In this document: positions 32,871-44,326 of the stretch, one piece after another
Numbering within the stretch: position 1 is the stretch's first letter
Layout of the letters: every line of letters begins with the position of its first letter
NCBI RefSeq assembly: GCF_030936135.1
Contig: NC_082619.1
Coordinates: 2,793,208 to 2,857,207, forward strand
Length of the DNA: 64,000 bases
Reading direction: 5' to 3'
From: Gavia stellata
Taxonomy: Eukaryota > Chordata > Aves > Gaviiformes > Gaviidae
The notes under the pieces: generated by a model
Told to the model about the DNA's origin: nothing
What the model saw: the letters and a program-made list of their open reading frames with translations, nothing else
Databases searched by the model: none
Position numbers and translations under genes: made by a program

Positions 32871-35230
32871 GCCTGCTGCCTCATTCTTGGGAAGGGTTTT
32901 CTCTGGGTGGATGGGGTCTCCTCTCTGCTTACCCCTGGGCTCCAGAGGAAGCCCGTCACTCCCCACCAAGGGTCAGAGCTGGAGGGCCGCCACCACCACC
33001 AGCAAACTCAGGGGTGCTTGCACCCAGAAGGGCAGTGCTGTGGGATACCCCAGAGCCAGGCTGCTGCACAGGAAAAGCCTGGCACCCAGGAGATTAATGT
33101 ATGCCTGAAGACACGGTGGGTGGGCTTCCCAGGGCTGGCGTGCCCCAGCCCCTGCTCTGCTAACCCACAGCGAGAGGAGGTGGTTGCGGATACGCCTGTG
33201 CAAGGGGGCAGAGAGTGCAGCTTGCAAGTCACCTGTGCTAACATCTGCATCTTGCCTGGAGATGTATTTGCTCCTGTAGCCTCTTCTGTGCCCAGGAGCA
33301 GGCAGAATGGCTGTGGTAGCTCTTGCTGGCAAGGGCCCAGGACTGGTGGGCATCTTCTCTCCACTCCTAATTCAGGTCACTCTGAGCTGTTTAGCAAGGA
33401 GAGAAGCAATGACTGCTTTGTGGAGGGGCTTGTACACACAGCTTCGTGTCTTTTCAGGAGCAGTTCCTTTCCGTACTGGAGCAAAGGGATTCGTGCTCAG
33501 GTTCTCCACAGCTGGAGCTCCCCAGGGCCTAAGCAGCCCAAAGCAGAAGGGCTGGGATTTCCCAGGCTGGAAGAAACATGCACAGGGATGTGTAATCCCT
33601 GCTCCCGTGTGTCCTTGGCACCTTGATGTCCTGCTGCTTGCAATGGAGGGTGTTGGCAAGCCTGACTCTCCCAGGGATGGAGGTAGCACCCAAAGCACTA
33701 GGAGTTGTGGAGCTCCAGGCAGCACAGGGCTCAGTCTTGCCTTGCAGAAAGGCTGTGGCAGGCTCAGGCACACTGGGCTACTGGTGAGCAGACACATTCA
33801 CTGCACAATGAGTTACTCCTTGGCCATGATCTGAGCTCTTGGCAGGTTGCTGTGTGTTTTTAAGCACCCCTCTGCTTCTCCAGCATCGTTGTAAATTGTT
33901 TGGAAAAATGTTTTAGGATCCTGATGGGCAGAGACCCCAGGATTTCTGGCTCACCCTGCCCTGAACTCACCTGCTTTGGCAGGGCCACACCAGCATACTA
34001 GCTAATTTTAACCAGGATCCTTTCACACCCTGGCTGAAAACTGCAGTGGGGAGAGGGGGGGCTGCTGGGAGGATGGAAAGAGATGGACATCTGCTGCAGG
34101 AACACAGATCTGCCAGGCACAGGAAGGAGGGCCACACCAGCAGCCTCCCTAAGCCCTGCACAGGTCTGGCTGCAGATGGGTGACAGCTGGGGAAACTGAG
34201 GCACTGCTCAGCCTTCCTCTCTTGCTTGCAGGGTGTGTGAGCTGAGGCCAGCTGGGCACCCAGGCAGGCTGCAGAGCTGCCCCAGGGCAGGAAGGCTGGG
34301 CGAGCAGGGGAACATCTGCCATCCCCTGCACAGGCAGGGTGCTCCCAGCCCACCATCCCCTCAGCCAGCCCCAGCGGGGGACAGAGAGGGTGTTCAGCCA
34401 CCTCAGCCCACTGCAGCCAAGCGAGGACAGCATGTGAAGGACACAGCCTTCCCCTGGGAGCCATCCTGCACACACTTGGCTCACTCACTGGCCAAGCAGC
34501 AAGCAATCACAGGAGGAAAATGCAACCACTTCCTGGCTGATGGGCAGCGCATAAGGTCCCCGAGACTGATGGTCAGCTGTGCCAGACCTGCCTGCTCTGG
34601 CACTGTGGCTTTTGGTGCAGGGTTGCACTACCTGGGGAGGGTGCCCAGCAGCAGCAATGCTCACAGACCAGTGCAGGGCACGAGATCTGGAGTCCCTGGG
34701 GGTACTCCCTGCTCCAGAGCTTGCTTGGGAGCCTCATGCATGAGCTGAGTGGGCTGGTCTCAGCTCATCACAATGCAAAGACCCTTCTCCCTTCCGCAAG
34801 GAGGGAGGAACATGGTGCTGCTAGGTTACTCCAGTTTAGGAGCACTGGGGTGGTGGGGGCTGACAGCTTGCTGAAACTGGGGCCCCTCAGGCCCTGGGAA
34901 AATCCCTGGGATCCCTTTGTCAGCCCAGCTGCAACACCCCAGCCCTAATGAGACGCTAGTCCCAGCTCGGGGACAATAGCCATCATCTGCCTCACAGCAG
35001 GGAGCTGGCACAACAGACTTGCTGCAGATGCGCAGCAGCACGAGCAGCTAATGATACCAAGCCGACAGGGAGGGAGCAGGTGATGATCAGCAGCCGAACC
35101 GTGAGGGGCCTTTGGCTGCTCCTGGGCACCAGCTTTGCTCCCTCATTAGCGGCTTGGCACGAGGAGCCACAGGGCTCCCTGAACACAGCGGCAATCCCAG
35201 CACCTCGGAGCCGCTCTGCCGAGGCCTAGG
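32871..35230. other. Intergenic, nothing recognised
   Basis: About 2.4 kb of moderately GC-rich sequence after the presumed RNF26 end. I see no exon, RNA gene or mobile element that I can support. Confidence 0.4.
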
Positions 35231-35237
35231 GGATGCA

Positions 35238-37180
35238 GAGTGGTTGAGGCTGGCAGGGACCTTGAGATCACCCAGCCCAGCCCCCTGCTCAGGCAGGGGC
35301 AGCTAGAGCAGGTTGCACAGGACTGTGGCCAGTCAGGTTCTGAACATCGCTATGGATGGAGACTTGACTACCTCTCTGAGCAGCCTGTGCCAGAGTTTGA
35401 TCACCCTCACAGTAGAAGATGGACAGCCTTCTGCTGGACCCTCTCCAGTATGTTTATGTCTCATACTGGGGAGCCCAGCACTGACCTAGCACTGCAGCTG
35501 TGCCTGGCTGGTGCTGAGCAGAGGGGAAGGATCACCTCCCTCCAGCTGCTGACAGTGCTTCTCCTAATGCAGCCCAGAAGGCTGGTGGCCTTCCTTGCCA
35601 TGAGGGCACACTACTGGCTTGTAGTAGACTTGTTGCCCACTAGGATCCCCAGGGCCTTCTCTGGGAAGTTGCTTCCCAGCCAGTTAGCCACCACTGTATG
35701 CTGATGTGTTCCTCCCAAGGTGCAGGACTTGTCATTTCCTTTTGCTGAACTGGCCCTAGCCCCATCCCTGCATGCTCAGTCTCCTTATTCCTCCTAGGTC
35801 AACACAGATAACTTGCCAGCTCCGATTCCTGCTCTTTGGGATGGATCGCTTGAGCTTGGAAAAGCTGATCCTTCGTCCTCTTGAACACCTCTTCTCTCCA
35901 GGAGATGGGATTCTCCCAAGCAGATCCCTGAAGAGGCCAGTGTCTGCTGTCCTGAAATCCAGGATTGTGGTCCTGCTTTTGTTTTCTCTTCTCTCAGGAC
36001 CCTGAGCATCCTCTGGCCAGTCCTTCCTTGCCTGTGAGGCCCAGCAGAGCACCTCTCCTCAATCACCCATGTCAGCAAGGTGTTGTCAACATGCTCCAAA
36101 AGCCTCCCAGGCTGCTTGTGCCCCACTGGGCTGTCCCTCCAGCGGGTATCAGGGACATTCCAGTTCCCCGTAAGGACCTCTGCTCCCCTCCTGACATGGG
36201 GCTCTTCCAGATGCCTGAAGGAGGCAGGCTGCTTCCTGATCAGGCTGTATGTAGCAAACACCCTCACAACTGCCTGCTAATCCTGACCCATCAGCCCTCA
36301 GCTGCTGCATCAGCCATCATCCCAAAGAGGCTGCAGCCCTGTAAGTGCTCACAGCCCACTAGTTCCTCCTGTCCCCGCATCCTGCCTGCATTAGTGACCC
36401 CCACACATGCCCAGTTCCCAGCAAGGCCATGAGAGCTTGCCCACAACACCATCCTGCGGGCACTGCCCCATCTGTGCCCCTATGCTGAAGTGACCCCACA
36501 TCAGTCCTGTTTTGTTGGTAACAGAGTCCCCGCTGTTCACACCCCCTAAACCCTTTGGTTGCCCACCCAATCCACCACATCCCCACCCGAGTGAAGATTG
36601 TTCCCTCCCCTGCCACTCCCAGTTTAAAGCTCTCCTTACCAGATCAGCTGGCCTGCTGGCAGAGGTCACCTGAAGATGACTGGAGAGTGCTCCCTGCACC
36701 TCATCAGCAATGAGGGCACTGAACATATGCCATAGCTGCAAGCTTTTGGGTGGAGCAGGAGCTTCTTCTACCAGGAGTCACCAGGACAACCTTCACCATC
36801 GAGGGCTTTTCCACTTCCAAACCTGGCAGGCGCACGCTCTGCCACCATTGGTGAAGGTTTGGGCTCTTGTAGCTGTAGGGTCTCAGAGATGATCCAGTTG
36901 ATCTCTTTCATGCCCCCTCTGACACCCCGCAGCCTGCTGACCTCCTCCGGCAGCTCTTCCACTTGGCAGCACAGCTCCAAGACATGCAAAACCACAGACC
37001 TCTTGCAGGCTGCCAGGCAGGTGCATCAGCCCCAGCAAGAGGCCCCGAGCACCCTCTGCAGCGCAGGGCTAGCCAGGCTGCGTCCTCCAGCATTGCAGGA
37101 GGAGTTGCTCCAACGGCTGCTGGGGACTGTGACCTTGGTGTGCCAAGGATGCGTGTGCTACTCTGAGAAGAGGTGCTGGC
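35238..37180 (-). mobile_element. CR1 LINE, minus orientation, decayed and internally deleted
   Basis: Reads as a chicken-repeat-1 type LINE on the minus strand. About 35238-35720 matches the CR1 3' region; its plus strand carries the familiar phrases gggaccttgagatca and ccctgctcaggcagggg. About 35760-36270 encodes a remnant of the ORF2 endonuclease end, with recognisable GNWNVPDTRWRDS, GHKQPGRLLEHVD and LDFRTADTGLFRDLLGR. About 36700-37100 encodes a remnant of the ORF1 start (VEELPEEVSRLRG). The reverse-transcriptase part that should lie between the endonuclease and the 3' end is missing. Full CR1 is about 4.5 kb, so this copy has lost more than half. Two adjacent CR1 insertions are an alternative. 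Confidence 0.7.
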
Positions 37181-38300
37181 ACTTTAAAAAACAAACAAAC
37201 CACCCCAAAACAACCCACCTTTCTGCACAAACTGCTGCCTGTGTCAGCTGTACTACAGTGCATGTGTGCTGAGCCTGGCTCTTATATAGGCTTCTCCTCA
37301 CACCATCTAAGGGATGCTGGCCCCTCCCTAACCTGGGCTCAGCTGGAACAGGGGCTTCAAGCACTCCTTCCTCAGGGGCAGCTGGCAGAGCTCATCAGAA
37401 GCAGCTGGAGCTTACTAGAAACTTGCAAGAAGTCAAGGTCTCCTGTGGCTCTCCTTCCCTTATCCTTATCTTTTCCTCATCCTCTTCCTCATCCTCCCCA
37501 GGCAGTAGCAGGCACCCCCGTGTTCCTCAGAGGGTTCCCAGCAGTCCCCCAGTGATCCCAGACAAACTGTCCAGAAGACCAGGAGCATCTCAAAGAAAGC
37601 AGAGCCCAGAAACTGCTGTGTCAAGTGCTATGTCTGTGGCTGCCTCTGTTAGCTGTGCTCCCCACATCATGATAGGGACCAGAGGATGCTCCCAGCCCCC
37701 CCCCCCCACCTCCCCTGGCCTCGTTTCAAGAAAAGTAATTTTCCTCCTCCCAGAATAGACAGCGCCAGCCATCGATCTGCTCTGCGGTGCTGTTTGCCCC
37801 TGGGCGGCTCTGCTTACAGAGAAGGCCATCGTCAACCCAAACAGATGCTTCCACTGTAACCCAGTCCTGCGGCTGGGGCTGGGAAGAGGAGCCCGCAAGA
37901 CGGCTAGCAGAGCCCCTCTGCACCCCAGGGCGGAGCAAGGCTTCAGCCCTGGTCCCAGCACCTCCACAGGCCCTTATAGGTTGGGGGTAGCCCTCGGCAC
38001 TGCTGGACTGTGCATCCCCCCGGTCCCACACAGCCAGGCAGGTTGCAGTGACATGCCCTTGGCCCCAGGTCCCTGCATGGACGCCAGTCCCGGGGTGAGG
38101 GGCTGTGGGCAGCCCCCTTTGCGGGTGGCAGTGGCCCTCCACAGGGGCACCCAGGCTGGCCCCACGGCTGCTGCCAGCCCGCCCCAGCTCCTGCAGGGTT
38201 TGTTCATGCCGGGCATGGCCCTAAGTCCTGGGGGCTCCATGCAGCACGGCTTGGGGGACAGCGGGGGAGCCGGGCCAGAGGAGAGGTGGCTGTCTGGCCG
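37181..38300. other. Intergenic, nothing recognised
   Basis: Mixed sequence with CT-rich runs (about 37470-37500) and a C-run (about 37696-37710). No supported gene or element. Confidence 0.4.
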
Positions 38301-39195
38301 TGTAAGGGGGTCCTGGGCCGCTCAGCGCCCGCAAGGTCCCGCTGGCACGGCCGGGAGAGCCCCGCGCAGCCGCCACGTCCCGGCCGGGCAGAGCAGGCCT
38401 CCCCAGCCCGCTCGGGCGGCAGGGCCCGTTAAGGAGTTCGGCCCCTGGCCAAAAGCCCCCTCCCTGGCTAGTCCCCGCAGGGATCTATTTTGGGCAAGAA
38501 TGAGGAAGCTCTTCATTCCCCTGCTAAAAATAGGGACCTTTCCCAGAGGCGGGTCACCGCGTTCTCACTGGAGCGCGGGGCTGGCAGGGGGGCAGGCAGG
38601 AAGGGCGCCCCGCAAGCCCCGTCCCGGCAGCCTGGGCCCCGCCTTCGCTCCCCACCGCCGGGCCAGGGCCCCCGCCCCGCTCCTCGCCGGCGCGCCGCAG
38701 GGAGCCGCGGCCTCTGGGGGGGCTCCGCTGCGCCCCCCGGGGCTTTGCGGAGGGGGCACGGGCAGCGCGGCGGGTGCCCTCGCCCGGGACGCCGCTGCCT
38801 CCCTCTAGTGGCTCCCGCGGGCCCTGCTGCCGCGGGCGGCGGCCCGCCACCGCCCCCCCCCCCGGCCCGCCACCGGCCCCCCCCGGCCCGCCACCGCCCC
38901 CCCCCCGGCCCGCCACCGGCCCCCCCCGGCCCCCCCCGGCCCGCCACCGCCCCCCCCCCGGCCCGCCACCGGCCCCCCCCGGCCCCCCAGGCAGGACGGC
39001 GCCGCCCCGCCGGCCCCTGGCACCGCCGGCGCCCCTCGCTGCCCCCGCGGGCCCCCAGCGCCCCCCCAGCCCCGCCCGCCGGGAGCCGCCCCCCCCCGAG
39101 GGGTGCCAGCACCCCGGCGAGCCCGGCAGGGCCCCGCCGCCCCCGAGGAGGCGGCAGGAGCGGGGAGGCAGAGCCGGGCGCACAGGCAGCAGGCA
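38300..39195. other. CpG-dense block without a recognised gene
   Basis: CpG-rich sequence resembling a CpG island, lying just beyond the C1QTNF5 poly(A) signal. It holds a MEF2-type CTAAAAATAG at 38524-38533 and the C-rich minisatellite at 38841-38988. The long frames on both strands are compositional. It could be an orphan promoter or simply GC-biased sequence. Confidence 0.45.
38841..38988. repeat. C-rich/G4-prone minisatellite, ~22-bp unit
   Basis: Six copies of GGCCCGCCACCG, each followed by 7-11 C (with or without GG), at spacings of 21-31 bp. The minus strand carries repeated runs of seven or more G and should form G-quadruplexes readily. It begins about 230 bp beyond the C1QTNF5 poly(A) signal in the direction of transcription. 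Confidence 0.9.
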
Positions 39196-39741
39196 CACGC
39201 GTGGCTGAGGAGCCCTTTATTGAGGGTGAAGGAGGAAGGGAAGGCGCCGGGGTGGCCCGAGGGCAGGGAGCGGGGGTGACTGCTAGCCCTGGGGCACGCC
39301 AGGGCCGCGGCCGGACCGGCCCTTTGCCGTGCCAGCGGCCAGGCAGCCCGGGCTCACTCTGCGCGCGGGGAGAAGCTGGCAGCACCGGCTGGGGCGTCGT
39401 GCCCGTGCCGGTGGGGCTACGCTGCGTGCCGAGGCGGTTATGGCGAGTAAGATACAACAACCAGGTTATTGCGGCTCCCCAGCGCAGGCATCTTGCCCCG
39501 CAGCCGGGTGCCCGAGATAATACTTGGCTCTTATACAGCGCTGCTGAAGGGATGCTCCCCGCCACCCCCGGGGCGGCAGAGGGGCCATATTGCTGCCCTG
39601 CGCTGGGCTGCAGCAGCTGAGTGGGGCGGGGGTCCCGGTGTCCCAGCTCCCACGCAGCCGGACCCTGGCACCACCCTCCCCGGGGCGCCGGTGGCTGGGA
39701 AGGGGCACGCGCCCTGGTCCTGGCCGCAGCCGAGGGCAGGC
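39195..39741 (-). other. C1QTNF5: C1QTNF5 3'UTR with poly(A) signal
   Basis: Minus-strand sequence after the C1QTNF5 stop codon. AATAAA lies at 39221-39216 (minus), placing the transcript end near 39195 and the 3'UTR at about 545 nt. Confidence 0.7.
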
Positions 39742-41076
39742 TCAGGCAAAGACAGCTGAGTTTTGCCAGTAGGAGTAGACAAGGAAGCCTGTGAAGGTGC
39801 TGTCCGTCTTGACACTGGCGTAGAAGCCGATGTAGTCCCCCACGCCCACTTGCACCCACACCTCATCCTCGGGCTCCAGGCGGACCAAGGCCCCCCCTGA
39901 GAGCGAGGTGGGCTTGGGCCAGTTCCCGTAGTACTGGAAGAAGGAGGCGATGGACTGGCCGTTCTTCATGATGTCAAACTGGAGGCTGGCGCGGTAGACG
40001 GTGGCATGGACAGCGAAGTAGTAGAGGCCGGGCACCTCACAGGTGAACTTGCCCGTGGTGGGGTCGTAGTGGCCCTGCTCGTTGATAAGCACCACGTCGA
40101 AGCGGATGGGCTGGTCGGCCAGTGGTGGGCTGCGTGACTCAGAGCGCTTGGCGCTGAAGGCCGAGCGGGGGGCCACCGCGCACTCACCCTGCGCCCCCTT
40201 CTCGCCGTGCATGCCATCCATGCCGGGGCTGCCCACCTCCCCGCGGGGACCGGGTGCTCCTGGGGCAGGCAGGACGGGGACATGGTTACCTCTAAGCCAC
40301 CGCCACCAGCATGGCCCCCCGCATCCTCACAGCAGCTCCCCCAGCCCCCCTGCCCAGCCCCAGTCCCACTGGGGTTACAAGCCTCCCACCAGGGTGGTGA
40401 ATACCCGCCGTGGCCAGTGCTCTGCCCGGGGAAGCAGCACAAACAGGGAGGGCTAGGTGTACGTGACGAGTGGGCACAGCGGCAACAGAGAGTTGGAGAA
40501 ACCCCACAGGCTGGGAGAAACGCCAGCCCAGGAGCCAGGGCGGGGATGATGCAGCCATATTCTGGGGACAGCTTGGTGGGCCCTCCTAAAGCGGGGGTGG
40601 AAGATAGGGATGGCAGTGGGGACGGGGAGAAATGCAGCTTTGCCAGTGACGGGGAGCTGCTGCCTGTTGCAGGAGCACGGGGTCACCACAGGCAGGACTG
40701 GAGGGGCGGTGGTGGCATGAAAGGGGCACTTTTGCAGGATTCACTCTCGGTTTGGCAATGGGGGGCTGTGCCAGCATCCAGGACTCACTCCCTGGCATGA
40801 GGGTTCCCCACAGGGAGGGCAGAGCAGGTCCCCCTCCCCGGCTGTGATGTCTCCTTTCTTACCAGGAGGGCCCATCTCGCCCTTCTCCCCCGGCATCCCC
40901 ATCGCCCCATCCCGGCCGTCTCGTCCGTCTCTGCCTGGCAAACCCTGGCCCCCATGCAGGCCTGGGGTCCCCGGGATGCCCGGCTGCCCTGAGCACAGCC
41001 CAGGGATCTTGTTGTCTTCGATCTGCAAGGAGCTGGCGACGAGCCCGAGGAGGAAGAGGAGGAAGAGCTGCTTCAT
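39742..41076 (-). CDS. C1QTNF5: C1QTNF5 (CTRP5), collagen/C1q-domain secreted protein
   Basis: Short-chain collagen protein of the C1q/TNF family, made by retinal pigment epithelium and other tissues. Two coding exons: 40863-41076 and 39742-40259 (donor CCTG|GTAAG, acceptor GCCCCAG), 732 nt, 243 aa, exactly the human length. Residues 1-16 are a signal peptide ([16 protein letters not shown]). A Gly-X-Y collagen segment runs about 30-97 and the C1q domain about 100-243, ending SAVFA. Ser163, the residue changed in human late-onset retinal degeneration (S163R), is conserved in YRASLQF. An upstream in-frame ATG at 41088 would add four residues (MADE). The second ATG was chosen because it has a purine at -3 and gives the family length. 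It lies 3' of MFRP on the same strand. Confidence 0.95.
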
Positions 41077-41088
41077 CTCGTCTGCCAT

Positions 41089-43660
41089 GGAGGGGCTGGA
41101 AGGGGGCAGAGAGGGGTAACTGCTCTGGGAACCTCAGTGAAGAGGGCTGGGAAGCAGGCTTGCAGTGCCTGGCAGGGAGTGGGTGCGGGGGGGTTGGCAG
41201 GGGACAGTTCCTCCCTTCTTTCCCCCTTGCCTTTTTGGCTGCTCCCCATGGCAAGGCCTGACCGCTGGCCGCACCTGCTGCAGCATCCCCATTGTTGGCT
41301 GTGCCGCCGCACCGTCCCGCAGCCCACCGGTGTGCCCTTCCATGGGACGGCTCGTGGGGGTGCCGGGGCCAGGGAGCTGGGGAGGGAGCTGCAGCATGTG
41401 CGGGAGGCAGTAGCTCTGTGCGCGTGGTTGGGGGCTGTTTGGGATGGGAGCTACCACATCGGCGGCGTGCCCGGCCATGGGTGTGCGTGGGGGTGCTGGC
41501 GGGGGACTGTTAGGGTGTCAGCAGGAGGGCAGCGGGTGAGCTGCGAGCCGTGCGTGGGATGGGGTTGCTGCATCCGGGCGGTGCGTGGCAGGGCGGCAGC
41601 TCAGGGAGCGCGGGGCTGTGTCGCGGCCCAGCCCTTGGCAGCATCCCTGCTGCTGGCGGCTCTGCTCCACAGCCGGCTGGCTCCCTGCGGCCGGCTGTCT
41701 GGGGCTGCAGCATCCCTGGCTGTCCTGGACCACCCCAGTGCCGGGGACCACCCTGCTGCCCGGGCTGCCCCCAGCCCTTCCCACACCAGCGCAGCGAGAG
41801 CGGAGCCCCGCGGCCAGCGCTGGCCCCCTCCCCGTGGCCTTGCCCAGGGAAAGCTGCTCTCTTCCCCCTCTTGGACGCGACAGCTGCAACAAAGAGGAAA
41901 AGGAGGAGAAAAGTGTCTCTCCTCCGCCCAGGCGCCAGAGCCAGGACCCCAGCGAGTCCCAGCTCCCCCCGGTGCGGGGCGGACGGAGCTGGGTAGCCCC
42001 ACTCACTGCGATCCCGTGGCTCCTGCCCCAGCGCCTCGCTGCTCTTCTGCGTGGAAGGGCTGCGGCTCTTCCTGACCACTTCGCTCTGACGAAGGCCCTA
42101 GGAAAGGCAGCCTCTCCACCCCCCCCCTCCTCCTCACGTCTCTCCTCCCAAACTCCAAAGGAAATCAAGGGCCTTGGGAGCCAAAAGCTACAAAACAAGG
42201 GGAAAAAGAAAAATAATCCCATGGTGTCAGAAGTGCTGTAAGCAGAGGGAAGGGAGAGCGAGACAAACAGCCTGGCAAAGGGAGAGGAGGCGTGGGCTGC
42301 AAACCACCTCGGCTGATCACATCTGGGCACCCGGGCAGCTGGATGGAGGGAAGGGAAATGAGAACAAACAGGCAGTAGAGTGAAAGCGGAACAAGAGAAA
42401 GGCCAAAGGAGGGAAATCCAGCAAAGGCAGGCAGGGTTGGAGCTGGAGAAGGAAGAGGGAGCTCCTCGGGGCATGCAGGTCCCCTGGCTGGCAGCCTCAG
42501 GGCTGTTCTGGCAGCAGGGCTGAGGCAAGGAGGACGACAGGGCGCACACAGGCTGGCAGTGGCAGCCCCAGGAGCACCCACAGGGAGCTGCAGGAGCCAG
42601 CCCGGGGGTGCCAGCGTAGGGCCCGGGCGGCAGGGTTGGGCAGGCAGGGACACGCTAGGCAGCAGCAGGCAGGTGGAAGCGCAGGCAGAGCTGCACTGCG
42701 GCCACGCCAGGAAGCAGGGCTAGCCCTAGGGGACTGCGGGGCACGCGGCAAAGCTGGGACCGTGCCGGGCTTTCGAAGGCACTTCCAGCTTGCCTTTAGC
42801 TCGTTCCAGCACTGAGTGCATCCAAGGGACACAGTCAGATGCTGAGCGGTGGGGCGGTCCTGCGGCTGGGGGGTGTCCCCATGCCCTGCAGCCAGCTTGC
42901 AGCAGCTGGGACATGCAGGGAGTGAAGGAGCTGGGTGGGCTTGAGCCCTCTGAGCAGGGGCGGCAGTGCAGGAACAGTGGTGCTGTACTGGCTGCAAGGG
43001 CAGAGTGGTACTGACCCACCCCAGTGGGTCGTGCTCCCAGTGACCCCAGCCGGGCAGGGGACTTTCCCACGCGCCCAGGGTGGGTGAGGGCAGCAGGAAG
43101 CATGCTGGCACTGCTGGCTTTCTCTTCCCTGTGCTGGTGCCCGCAGCAGTGTGGGTGACATTGGCATCTGAGCCGTCCTGCCTCGGATGCTTGGGGCCGG
43201 GCTGGGTGCTGGCAGGGAGCCGTCTGGCTTCTCTCTCCCAAGGTGTGAAGAGGCTGTTGTTTTTGGCCAGCTGGGAGCTGGTTTGTGGCCGCAGGGTGTT
43301 GCCAGGCCTGTGGCCATCAGGGTGGCCTGAAGCCAGTGTGGCCAGCCCAGCCAGCAGGGCCACAGCCCTTGCTGGGGCAGGATCGCCTCCCTGCACCATG
43401 GGGCTGCCAGCCTGACACCTTCCAACACCCACCCGTCTCCTTGGGGCCCTGCAAGCCCCCAAGCCCATCGAGGGCACAGCCAAGCAGCCTGTTCCCCGCT
43501 GCAGCCGGGCAGTCTACCCTGTGCCCCTCCATTCCTGCTCAGACCCCCAACCCCAGCCCTGGCTTCCCTCCTTTTGTCCGTGTCTCAGTTTCCCCTGGGA
43601 TCTGGCAGGACCCACACACATACCCTCCCCAAATGAGCCGTCTGCTCCATTGGGTTTGTC
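41089..43660. other. C1QTNF5 5' flank / MFRP-C1QTNF5 intergenic
   Basis: About 2.6 kb between the MFRP poly(A) signal and the C1QTNF5 start. It presumably holds the C1QTNF5 5'UTR and its own promoter, but I cannot place a transcription start or upstream exon. No mobile element recognised. Confidence 0.4.
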
Positions 43661-44326
43661 AGCTGCTCACACTGTTTATTCTGCAGGCTTTGGGGCTGCA
43701 GGATATGGGCAGCCCTGGGTTCTTCTGCGTGCAGCCTGGCTCACCTCGGCCCAGCCTTGCTCCATTTGGGGAGCATTAACCCTTCCCCTGCTAGGCTAGC
43801 AGCTGCCTGAGGGCTGCGGGAAAGAGGCCACGCACAGCCTCCAGAGGCTGAAAGAGAGAAGTGAGCTGGGAACTGTGCACAGCTCTGGTCAACATGCCTG
43901 GGATTGTCTGAGGATGGGGAGGGAGCACCCAATCCTCTTGCCACCGTCCTGCCGCTTGGCAGGGGGACTTTGTGTGGTGGCCCCAGCTCAGCTCCAACCT
44001 GTGGGCACAGCCCCTCCAGCACAAGCCTTTCCCTGTAGCAAAGCTGGGAAGGGGTGCCTGCTCTCTAAGGACTTGGTCCTGTGGGCAAGCCCACAGCATC
44101 TGAGCAATGAGCTGAGCGCTGAGCAGAGGGGCTGACCCCAGGGAAGAGGGGCAATGGGGTGACCCCACAATGGGGGACCCCAGAAAGCTAGGCAATGGGG
44201 TGCTGCTGATGGGGGCCATCCCAGCAGCTGAGTATTTGCAACAGGAGGAGGATGGAAGGGATATTTGGGGTGGGGGAGCAGCTCTGAGCAGGCTGCTTCA
44301 TCCCCTGCTCCTCTTCTCTTGCCGGG
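43660..44326 (-). other. MFRP: MFRP 3'UTR with poly(A) signal
   Basis: Sequence after the MFRP stop codon on the minus strand; AATAAA at 43680-43675 (minus) suggests an end near 43660, giving a 3'UTR of about 0.67 kb. Confidence 0.6.

Noticed and set aside
38490-39859. Open frames of 376 aa (+) and 448 aa (-) over the CpG block and C1QTNF5 end
   Set aside because: Low-complexity Pro/Arg/Gly translations of the C-rich minisatellite; the minus frame is antiphase to the real C1QTNF5 exon.
41518-42549. 343-aa minus-strand open frame between MFRP and C1QTNF5
   Set aside because: Translates low-complexity and intergenic sequence; no motif and no conserved neighbour in this position.
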